The position numbers were made by a program, and so were the translations under genes. From NCBI GenBank assembly GCA_964623515.1, contig CAZURV010000003.1, positions 34,195 through 98,194 of the forward strand: DNA of 64,000 bases, given 5' to 3'. Under the pieces are notes generated by a model, which was given only the letters and a program-made list of their open reading frames with translations, did not search any database and was not told the DNA's origin. Below are positions 1-7,073 of this stretch, piece after piece (the stretch's first letter is position 1; each line of letters opens with the position of its first letter). This DNA is from RUG714 sp964623515 (lineage in GTDB: Bacteria; Bacillota; Clostridia; Oscillospirales; Acutalibacteraceae).

Positions 1-36
1 ACAGGGTCTTGCCCCTTTATGAAAAAGGAGAGAAAA

Positions 37-1221
37 ATGGATATTTCTAAGACCGAAGCCAGGCGGCACTTTATTATCAATATATTTTTTTATGCAATCG
101 TGCTGGGCATTTTGTATCTTGCGGTAGTGAAAGCACTTCCTCTTATTATGCCGTTCATTATTGCATTTATTTTTGCATCGGTTCTTCAAAGACCGATAAG
201 GGCGGTTCATAAAAAGATCCCCAAACTGTCAAAGGGACTTATAGGCGGCATATTTGTTACAATTGTTCTGATTGTTCTTATCGGCGTGATTGTTTTTGCG
301 GGAATACAGATAACTTCGTATGTAACCGATTTCGTGAAATCCATAGCGGGAAGAATCAAAGATTTGCCCGCTTATCTTATCAGTTTTAGAAATACGCTGA
401 TTCGAATGGTTGAAAACTGGCCGGAGGCGATCAGTTCAAAAGTTATAGAATTTATCAATAAATATATGTCTTCGGATGTTCTTCAAAGCATTGATATTCA
501 GGGATTACTGACCGGTGCGCTGGGAGGAGTCTGGGGTGTTGCAAAGAATGTTCCGAGCATTGCTTTCGCAACAATTATCAGCATTATATCCTGCTACTTT
601 ATGGTAGGCTCCTACGATAATGTCATCCGGTTCATATCTGCTCAGTTTACCAGGCGGAACAGGACCTTGGTGCGCGACACCAAACATGCGTTTTCGGATA
701 CCATATGCAAATATGTGGTTGCTTATCTGAAAATTATTTGCATAACGTTTATCGAACTTTTGATATCGCTGTCTATTTTGAAACTCTGCAAGCTGTATAA
801 CGGCGGATATATCATTATTATTGCGCTTGTTATCGCCGTTGTGGATATTCTTCCCGTTCTCGGAACCGGTTCGATTGTTGCGCCGTGGGCCGTATACTGT
901 TTTATTCGGAGCAATATAGGTCTGGGAATAGGACTGCTTGTTATGTGGGCCGTTATAAGTGTTGTAAGGCAGTATATCGAGCCGAAGCTTGTGGGCAAAC
1001 AGGTTGGCCTGAATCCGCTTGTAACCATTATGGGTATGTATATTGGCCTGAAGCTTTTGGGCGCAATAGGTATGTTCCTTGTGCCGATAAGCATTATTGT
1101 TATAAAAGCGCTTCAGAGCGACGGTAAGATTAAAATATGGAATACTCCGGAAAAAACGGGCGATGAAACGCAGGCGGAGGAACAGAAAGAACCGGAGGCA
1201 AACAGTGATTCGGAAGAATAA
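37..1221 (+). CDS. AI-2E family transporter (YtvI/YdiK-like membrane protein)
   Basis: Polytopic membrane protein of about 394 residues from the AI-2E/UPF0118 exporter family. Hydrophobic segments lie in two N-terminal pairs and a block of several helices in the C-terminal half; the soluble stretch between them (about residues 95-160) is typical of the family. The conserved C-terminal pattern with 'EPKLVGKQVGLNPLVTI' is the family signature. The last 25 residues are an acidic, Glu-rich tail. An ATG exists at 19, but the AAAGGAG at 24-30 sits six bases before the ATG at 37, so 37 is the likely start. The substrate cannot be told from sequence; members export varied small solutes. It converges on the next operon across a shared terminator. 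Confidence 0.85.
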   Translation: MDISKTEARRHFIINIFFYAIVLGILYLAVVKALPLIMPFIIAFIFASVLQRPIRAVHKKIPKLSKGLIGGIFVTIVLIVLIGVIVFAGIQITSYVTDFVKSIAGRIKDLPAYLISFRNTLIRMVENWPEAISSKVIEFINKYMSSDVLQSIDIQGLLTGALGGVWGVAKNVPSIAFATIISIISCYFMVGSYDNVIRFISAQFTRRNRTLVRDTKHAFSDTICKYVVAYLKIICITFIELLISLSILKLCKLYNGGYIIIIALVIAVVDILPVLGTGSIVAPWAVYCFIRSNIGLGIGLLVMWAVISVVRQYIEPKLVGKQVGLNPLVTIMGMYIGLKLLGAIGMFLVPISIIVIKALQSDGKIKIWNTPEKTGDETQAEEQKEPEANSDSEE

Positions 1222-1273
1222 AAACATAATCCCGTTTCATATACAGTACGGCAGTCTGTTTAGGCGGTAAAAA

Positions 1274-1316
1274 TATCCCGGCAGTTCGTAAATGAACTGC
1301 CGGGATTTGATTTTGC
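1274..1316. terminator. Bidirectional intrinsic terminator
   Basis: A 13-bp perfect stem (ATCCCGGCAGTTC / GAACTGCCGGGAT) with a 7-base loop lies between two convergent genes. T-rich runs flank it on both strands, so it can end transcripts from either side. Confidence 0.8.
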
Positions 1317-1781
1317 TTAATGGTTTCTTTTTCTGTATTTCTTTTTGATTTTTAACTTTACTAAAATGCCTTCCGCGATTTCATCCGCCCGCCGCAAAAT
1401 GATATATACGGGATGTACGGCAACCCATAAGCGGGAAATGAAAATATTCCTTTTGCTTGTGCAGGAGATAAATTTGTCTCCTTTATAATATCCGGAGACG
1501 ATTCCGAAAATATCCTTGTCGGTTATACCGTATTCCTTGCGGCGGCAGTTGTCTCCCTGAATAACGTAATCGTTTTCATTAACCCGGATAACCCTGTGCA
1601 TAAGCTGCTTTCCACCGCTTACATAAACGGCAATATCGTATTTTTTCAGTCTGCCGCAGGTTTTTTCTACCAGCACGCAATCCGTGCGGTTTCGGATAAT
1701 CGGCCACATACTGTAACCGTGCGGAACAAGAACGGCGCTACCTTTTTCCTCTATAAGCGCTTTTACCGAAACGTTATTCAT
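1317..1781 (-). CDS. S24/S26-family peptidase, signal-peptidase-like
   Basis: A small serine peptidase-like protein of 154 residues. The nucleophile motif 'PHGYSMWP' is near residue 24 and 'MHRVI' near residue 62, giving a Ser-His pair like the archaeal/ER type (S26B) rather than the Ser-Lys pair of ordinary bacterial LepB; 'GDN' follows. There is no N-terminal membrane anchor; a weakly hydrophobic stretch lies near residues 110-130, followed by a very basic tail (KIKKKYRKRNH). It overlaps the upstream PqqD-like gene by 8 bases, so the two are translationally linked. In Clostridia this kind of protein is often found next to PqqD-like proteins, which suggests a leader-peptide processing role. 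The substrate is unknown. A TTG at 1784 is an alternative start. Confidence 0.75.
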   Translation of the reverse strand: MNNVSVKALIEEKGSAVLVPHGYSMWPIIRNRTDCVLVEKTCGRLKKYDIAVYVSGGKQLMHRVIRVNENDYVIQGDNCRRKEYGITDKDIFGIVSGYYKGDKFISCTSKRNIFISRLWVAVHPVYIILRRADEIAEGILVKLKIKKKYRKRNH

Positions 1782-2043
1782 CAATGCAGTTGGCTTCTTT
1801 CAATCCGGAAATAAATTTCAACGCATCGGCTTTCGCGGTTTCTTCATCGATTCCGTATTCAGACGCGACCGCAGATGCGATTTTATCAAGCGTTGTTTCT
1901 TTTTCCAGGAGGTTAAATATAAATGCTCCCGTTGCATTTACATTGACTATTCCGTTGAATATTTTTGTTGCTTCGCCTGTTGCTACGATGACGTTTTCAT
2001 CGGCAACATGCCTGAGAACAAAACCGTTTTTTATTTTCATCAT
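1774..2043 (-). CDS. PqqD-family protein (RiPP recognition element fold)
   Basis: A protein of 89 residues with the PqqD pattern: an N-terminal beta part ('GFVLRHVADENVIVATGEA'), 'NATGAFIFNLLE' in the middle, and a helical C-terminal part that includes a DEET-like helix. PqqD-like domains bind leader peptides of ribosomally made, modified peptides and present them to modifying enzymes. Here the gene overlaps its upstream neighbour by 4 bases (ATGA) and its downstream S26-type peptidase by 8, so all three form one operon. There is no radical SAM maturase in the operon, and I see no obvious precursor peptide, so the partner is unclear. Confidence 0.8.
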   Translation of the reverse strand: MMKIKNGFVLRHVADENVIVATGEATKIFNGIVNVNATGAFIFNLLEKETTLDKIASAVASEYGIDEETAKADALKFISGLKEANCIDE

Positions 2044-3758
2044 GAACCCCTTGCAATATTGTCTGCATTTATAATTGATTCGCTCGAATCCGTATCGGAA
2101 ACTGCTTTTTCCATCGTGACTTTATCGCCTTTCTTTATAAACACGGCAATATCGTTTCCGGAAACGGAAACTTTATAATAAACGCCTTTTGAATCCAGTT
2201 CAAAATAGAAGTAGGTTGTGCCGTCAATAACCGCTGATTTTATATCGGTAACCGTTCCGGTAACGCTGTCGGTTTCGACTTCAATCGGTTCGGCAAGATT
2301 CTTGTTGTTTAAAAGCGAAATATATTTTTCTTTGCACACTTCGGGATCGGTGTTGTTTGCAAAGGATACAACCTGATACTGCTTAACGTTAACCATAGCG
2401 TAGCCTTTAACGAGATTTGAAGTGTCTTTCATTGCCATAAAGTATGTCGGCTGACCGCTTACGTTGAGCAGAAGCGGGAAAGTGGCCGAGTATTTGTAGT
2501 TCTGCGCTTCACCTTCCGCGGAATCCATTGCAACGGACTCTATAGCACCCGAAAGAGAATAGAATTTTGTTTCCTTTGTACGCTGATTGGAAAGCAAAAA
2601 ACCAATATTTGCCGTATCGCTTCCGGTGGACGTAACGCCTGTATACATCAGCACGTCGTCATTCTGTGCGATATAGTTATATCCGTCCGTTGTCTTTTTA
2701 ACATCTTTTTGACCGAAAATGGAATTCCAGAAGCCGTTGGCATATGTTCCGTGATAATCATACTGTTGCATGATAAGATCCGCCGAATATGCGCGGTCTA
2801 CCCATTCCGGAACGTCTTCAAGCGCAATAAGTTTGCTTTCTCCCGTGCAGGCATTGAGCATAATGATTTCTTTTATATCTTTGCCTCCGAAGAGACCGAT
2901 TGTATAATCTATGCAGGGAACAATCCAGTATGGAGTTCCGTTTTCGTCCACTTCAAAATTAAATGAAGATACTATTTTTGTCGGATAATGGAACTGTATA
3001 TATCTGGAAAGCTTATGGTTGAAATATTCGCTTTCGCTGTAACGGATTCCGCTTTCAAGGCGGACTGCGGTTGCCTCCTGCGTTACCATATCAACCATCA
3101 TATATGCCGGAAGGCCCGTTTTGTTGTTTTTCCACCATTTAAAAAAGTCGCCGTAACGAAGCGTTGTTACTCTAACGGGTTTTTTCTTATAATTAATCTG
3201 CGTGTAATAGGTTTCGTCAACTTCAAACTGGCTGACCATATCGGCAAGCTCGCCGAGTTTTGCATTTCCGAGTTTAATTGCGCTGTCGCTGTCCAGCATC
3301 GGAATTTCATCAAAGCTGATTTCATCAACGTCTTCCGTAAAATTACCTTCTGTAACGTTTAAAAGAGCAGCGTATTTGTGCGCATTAAAGAAAGTGCTTG
3401 AAATTATAGCTCCCGCAAGCAACACAAGAATGCACACTGCAACAATGATTCCGGAGGTTTTCACCGTATGCTTTGTTGCGTATTTTATATTATCACGGTT
3501 TCTGCCGATAAAAACGCTCACAATGAAAAACACAATAGCATAGGTTATAGCGATTCCTATTAAAAAATACCAAAAATCCTTTGCATGCGGATTAAGCGCA
3601 GGATAACTGATATAATATCTCACGGCTGTAATAATCAGCGTTAAAATTAAGCTTATTGCTATTTTAGCGCCTTTTTTCTGCGGCTCAACTTCTACATAGT
3701 CTTTCCTGAAAATCTTTTTGATGTTTTCAAAAGGATTTTCTCTGTTATATTCTTGCAT
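2040..3758 (-). CDS. Large membrane protein of unknown function, first gene of PqqD/S26 operon
   Basis: A protein of 572 residues that I do not recognise. It begins with a soluble basic segment, then three clear hydrophobic helices (about residues 30-50, 63-83 and 100-122), and then about 440 residues that should be outside the cell. The C-terminal 80 residues ('TGTVTDIKSAVIDGTTYFYF...') look like a small beta-barrel of OB or SH3 type. Residue pattern 'AYMMVDMVTQEATAVRL' is reminiscent of PepSY-like surface domains but is not diagnostic. The start has a good RBS (AGGAGA, 8 bases before ATG). It ends with a 4-base overlap into the PqqD-like gene, so its function should be linked to that of the peptidase pair. 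Confidence 0.7.
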   Translation of the reverse strand: MQEYNRENPFENIKKIFRKDYVEVEPQKKGAKIAISLILTLIITAVRYYISYPALNPHAKDFWYFLIGIAITYAIVFFIVSVFIGRNRDNIKYATKHTVKTSGIIVAVCILVLLAGAIISSTFFNAHKYAALLNVTEGNFTEDVDEISFDEIPMLDSDSAIKLGNAKLGELADMVSQFEVDETYYTQINYKKKPVRVTTLRYGDFFKWWKNNKTGLPAYMMVDMVTQEATAVRLESGIRYSESEYFNHKLSRYIQFHYPTKIVSSFNFEVDENGTPYWIVPCIDYTIGLFGGKDIKEIIMLNACTGESKLIALEDVPEWVDRAYSADLIMQQYDYHGTYANGFWNSIFGQKDVKKTTDGYNYIAQNDDVLMYTGVTSTGSDTANIGFLLSNQRTKETKFYSLSGAIESVAMDSAEGEAQNYKYSATFPLLLNVSGQPTYFMAMKDTSNLVKGYAMVNVKQYQVVSFANNTDPEVCKEKYISLLNNKNLAEPIEVETDSVTGTVTDIKSAVIDGTTYFYFELDSKGVYYKVSVSGNDIAVFIKKGDKVTMEKAVSDTDSSESIINADNIARGS

Positions 3759-3888
3759 GTTTTTATCTCCTAATCAGTCATTCAATCTTATTCTATATTA
3801 TTTTTTATAAATAATCAATTATTATTTTTGCCGGATTAGAAAACAGACCGGTAAATCCGTTGAAAAGCAAGCGGTATCCGGCTGATAT

Positions 3889-4611
3889 TCAGTGATTTTT
3901 ACCGGTTATCTGCTTGAGTTCCTCCTCGCTTATATAGCGTGCCTCTCCCTCTTTCAGGGAAGAGTCGAGCGCGAGCCCTCCGATTGCCGTGCGCTTCAGG
4001 TAGGTAACGCGGATACCGTTTGCGGCAAACATTCTTTTGATTTGATGATATTTTCCCTCGCTGATTTTAATTCTGCAAAGCTGATGGTTGCCGCTTTCCG
4101 ATATTTCAAGTTTTGCTGTGCGGCATTTTGTTCCGTCTGCAAGGGTAATGCCGGAACGGAATTTTTCCGCTGTGCGTTCATCTATTTTTGAATCCAGCCT
4201 TGCTTCGTATGTTTTTTCAATATGCCTGCGCGGACTTAATATACTGTGCGCAAAATCTCCGTCGTCTGTAATCAGCACAAACCCTACAGTATCTTTATCG
4301 AGTCGTCCGGCAGGGAACAGATTCTTTCTTTTCATTTTTTCCGGAAGAATATCAGTAACTGTTATGTCACTTTCGCTTTTGCTTGTGCTCACTACGCCGA
4401 CAGGTTTGTTGAGCATAATATAAACATGCTTTTTATAATTTATATTTTTTCCGTTTACCGTCACATCGTTCGCAGCACATTTTATATCGGGCTTAACGGT
4501 TGCTTTGCCGTTTATTTTTACAGAGCCGCTTTTGATTAAGCTTTTAGCCTGTGAACGTGTGATATTCATTGATGATGAAATGATTTTATCAAGTCTTTCC
4601 ATTGAACGCAT
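3889..4611 (-). CDS. rsuA: RsuA/RluB/RluE-family pseudouridine synthase
   Basis: Makes pseudouridine in ribosomal RNA; the family member closest in layout is RsuA (16S rRNA position 516). An S4 RNA-binding domain fills residues 1-60 ('RLDKIISSSMNITRSQAKSL'), and the catalytic domain follows with 'GRLDKDTVGFVLITDDGD', where the Asp of RLD is the catalytic residue; 'KISEGKYHQIKRMF' is the conserved motif III. Length 240 matches the family. The usual 'TEGLLLLTNDG' reads 'TVGFVLITDDG', a mild variation. The gene overlaps the 3' end of the upstream DUF4830 gene by 23 bases, so the two are co-transcribed. The exact rRNA target cannot be decided here. Confidence 0.88.
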   Translation of the reverse strand: MRSMERLDKIISSSMNITRSQAKSLIKSGSVKINGKATVKPDIKCAANDVTVNGKNINYKKHVYIMLNKPVGVVSTSKSESDITVTDILPEKMKRKNLFPAGRLDKDTVGFVLITDDGDFAHSILSPRRHIEKTYEARLDSKIDERTAEKFRSGITLADGTKCRTAKLEISESGNHQLCRIKISEGKYHQIKRMFAANGIRVTYLKRTAIGGLALDSSLKEGEARYISEEELKQITGKNH

Positions 4612-5074
4612 GCATAAATCCGTTCAGCTCAATACTGCATATATCACCTCCGATAATAGTGCCGTCAATAATCAGCATATTTGCTCTGATAATGTCCCTG
4701 CTGTTTTTAATACCGGGATAATTTTTTACTGCGTATGTATAGAGCTTCGCGGATTCTCCTTTATATTTTTCAAGATCGAATCCTTGAGAAAGCTGTATTT
4801 CGTTATATTTTGTATATGTATCGTTGAATTCCGAAGGAATGATGATTTCTTTTATCTCTAGCGGCTCTTCGTCAACATCATAACTGAAATTTTTTAAAAA
4901 AGCAATACGTTCTTTGTTTTCAGAGGCTTTGAGAGAAACATTGAGAACTGAATTAACGGATTTTGCTTTGCTCGGTATTATCACGGACAGCGTAACAATT
5001 CCCACAATGAAGATGATAAGACCGATTATTGCTTTTTTATTTGCTTTAAAACTATATATAAACATTGTATTCAC
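4589..5074 (-). CDS. DUF4830-type membrane-anchored protein
   Basis: A protein of 161 residues with one N-terminal membrane helix (about residues 15-32), then a short linker and a soluble domain outside the membrane. The domain contains 'FSYDVDEEPLEIKEIIIP' and 'YAVKNYPG', a pattern I associate with the DUF4830 family of clostridial proteins. No enzymatic motif is visible. It is the first gene of a two-gene unit with the RsuA-like synthase and faces away from ypeB. The function is unknown; family assignment is from memory of the motif and not from a search. Confidence 0.65.
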   Translation of the reverse strand: MNTMFIYSFKANKKAIIGLIIFIVGIVTLSVIIPSKAKSVNSVLNVSLKASENKERIAFLKNFSYDVDEEPLEIKEIIIPSEFNDTYTKYNEIQLSQGFDLEKYKGESAKLYTYAVKNYPGIKNSRDIIRANMLIIDGTIIGGDICSIELNGFMHAFNGKT

Positions 5075-5337
5075 CTGATTTTATTTATGCGGAAAAATCA
5101 TATAATATTCATATTTTAAAAATATCGGGCAAACTATATTTTGAACAGTATATAGACATGGAAAAGTTGAACGCAATATGCCCTGAAACGAACAGAGATT
5201 ACCGAATTCGGGAGCAAAAAGCGTCCAATTATGTGTTGAATTATGAAATGAAGCATTTGCATAATGAACTGTATCCGCAGGAAGCAGTGTTTCCATTTCC
5301 TTTCAATAAAATTATTAAAGTATTAAAGGTGATTGAA

Positions 5338-6684
5338 TTGAAAACTTTAAGCAGAAAACATATTCGGATTATAACCTTCATTACGGCGGCCTTTTTGGTT
5401 CTGATAATTTTTTGTGCGATTGCCGCGGCAAGAGCTTTTAAGTATGAAGCAGCGCTTGAAGCCGGTTATGAAAAAAGCCTGAATTCCTTTGCGGAATATG
5501 TTTCTGATATGGACGATTCGCTGAATCGCGGAATCTATGCGGCGAGCGGAGCAAGGGTATCGGATATGTGCACAAATCTGTGGAGGGATTCCTATGAAGC
5601 GATGAGCGCTATGAGCAGCCTTCCCATGGAGGATTTGGATTTGAAACAGACTTATGATTTCCTTTCAAAAGTTGCCGAGTATTGCAAGAGCCTTGAATCC
5701 AAACTTGCAAAAGGAGAAAAACTAACCGAAAAGGAAAGGCAGACTCTTGTGGAAATCGGTCAGCATATAAGTAAAATGAAGTCTGCTGTTTCCGAACTTA
5801 GAAGCATATATGTGAATTCTGACGCTAAAATTACGGGCGGAGCGAATATCTCTCTTGCGGGAACATCTAAATTTGCAAGCGGAGCAAGTAGCAAAACACT
5901 TACGGAATTTTCACAGGGACTTGCCGACGCTCCGCAGCTTATTTATGACGGACCGTATTCCGACGGGGATACGGGAAAAACGTCCAAAGCATTAAACGGT
6001 CTGCGTTCTTATTCGAAGGTTGAGGCGCGCGAAATCGCAAGAAGAGCGTCGGAAAATATCAAAGGAGATTTTAGCGATGCATATGAAACAAAAGGCGATA
6101 TGCCATGTTATTCATTTACAAAAGGGAACAGTGTAATCACAGTTTCGCAAAAAGGCGGAAAGCTTGTTTCCATAACATGTTCGCAGACGGTAAAAAATCC
6201 GGTATATTCCATGAAAAAATGTCTTGAAGCCGCAAAGAAATATATCGCGGAATGCGGATATAAAAATATGGAATGCAATTATTATGAGTCGGTTGACGGA
6301 ATATTTACCGCCAATTTCAACTATAAAGACGGCGATATAAGCTGTTATGCGGATTCTGTTAAAGTCAGCGTGAATATGGGTACAGGAAAAGTATGCGCTT
6401 TTGACGCGGTTAACTATCTTAACAGTCATACCGACAGAGTATATGAACAAGCAAAAATTGCTTGGTCGGAAGCAGAAGAAAAATTAAACAGACATTTAAA
6501 AGTCGAAACACGTAAAGTTGCTGTTATACCGAAAAACGGAGATGAAAAGCTGTGTTATGAGTTTAGATGCAAAACGGACAGCGACCAAGATGACGAAATC
6601 CTTGTATATGTGAACACACAGACCGGCGAGGAAGAAGATATTTTAATTCTTGTTTCAAATGAAAGAGGCGTTCTTACAAAATAA
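5338..6684 (+). CDS. ypeB: Spore germination protein YpeB
   Basis: YpeB is needed to place and protect the cortex-lytic enzyme SleB in the spore. The reading frame is open from 5065, but the TTG at 5338, preceded by AAAGGTG, gives 448 residues, which matches the roughly 450 of Bacillus YpeB; the 91 codons upstream give no YpeB-like sequence. From this start there is one N-terminal membrane helix (about 11-31), a helical segment ('EYVSDMDDSLNRGIYAASG') and C-terminal PepSY-like repeats ('SVKVSVNMGTGKVCAFDAVNY', 'LVYVNTQTGEEEDI'). sleB is normally just upstream; here it is missing, so the partner must be elsewhere. Expected to be expressed in the forespore. Confidence 0.85.
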   Translation: MKTLSRKHIRIITFITAAFLVLIIFCAIAAARAFKYEAALEAGYEKSLNSFAEYVSDMDDSLNRGIYAASGARVSDMCTNLWRDSYEAMSAMSSLPMEDLDLKQTYDFLSKVAEYCKSLESKLAKGEKLTEKERQTLVEIGQHISKMKSAVSELRSIYVNSDAKITGGANISLAGTSKFASGASSKTLTEFSQGLADAPQLIYDGPYSDGDTGKTSKALNGLRSYSKVEAREIARRASENIKGDFSDAYETKGDMPCYSFTKGNSVITVSQKGGKLVSITCSQTVKNPVYSMKKCLEAAKKYIAECGYKNMECNYYESVDGIFTANFNYKDGDISCYADSVKVSVNMGTGKVCAFDAVNYLNSHTDRVYEQAKIAWSEAEEKLNRHLKVETRKVAVIPKNGDEKLCYEFRCKTDSDQDDEILVYVNTQTGEEEDILILVSNERGVLTK

Positions 6685-6728
6685 AGTTGCCTTTATCCGG
6701 GTATACTAATTTTAAAGGAGGGTTAATT

Positions 6729-6995
6729 ATGAAAAAGATGATTGCAGTTATTTTAAGCGCAATGCTGATATGTGCAGTGTTTGCAGGCTGCGGCAATAAA
6801 AATAATAATGATAACAACAATGCTTCACAGTCTTCATCTGCTGCGGATACTTCCGAAAATACGGCTCAGGGAGACGATGATACTCTCGGAGACGATGTGA
6901 GTGAAGGCGTCAGCGAAGCGATTACCGACGCGAGCGACGCAGTCAGTGAAGCTGTAACAGATGCAAGCAACGCGGCAAGCGATATAATGGAATAA
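6729..6995 (+). CDS. Small secreted lipoprotein, Asp/Ser/Ala-rich
   Basis: A lipoprotein of 88 residues. The signal peptide ends in the lipobox 'VFAGC' near residue 22. The mature part is Asn-rich, then acidic, and ends with imperfect repeats of the type 'EAITDASDAVSEAVTDASNAASD', which should form a helix. Start chosen at 6729 because AAAGGAGGG lies just before it. It follows ypeB by 44 bases and ends right before a strong terminator, so it may be read through from ypeB. I do not recognise a family; low-complexity lipoproteins of this kind are common in clostridia. Confidence 0.7.
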   Translation: MKKMIAVILSAMLICAVFAGCGNKNNNDNNNASQSSSAADTSENTAQGDDDTLGDDVSEGVSEAITDASDAVSEAVTDASNAASDIME

Positions 6996-7000
6996 CATGA

Positions 7001-7035
7001 AAAAAGCTGTTTCTTTTTTATGAAACAGCTTTTTT
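7001..7035 (+). terminator. Intrinsic terminator after the lipoprotein gene
   Basis: Stem AAAAAGCTGTTTC / GAAACAGCTTTTT around an 8-base loop, ending in a T run. It sits between the plus-strand lipoprotein gene and the convergent spoIIE and should serve both strands. Confidence 0.88.
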
Positions 7036-7073
7036 ATAGAATTATTTATTGCACTGCCTGACAGGGATTTTAC

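Noticed and set aside
505..1227. A 240-residue antisense reading frame in the AI-2E gene
   Set aside because: Shadow of a real gene in another frame; no RBS and no known motif.
5065..5337. N-terminal extension of ypeB or a separate small gene
   Set aside because: Start would overlap the divergent DUF4830 start; the family length is met from TTG 5338 and no motif is seen upstream. It stays possible but weak.
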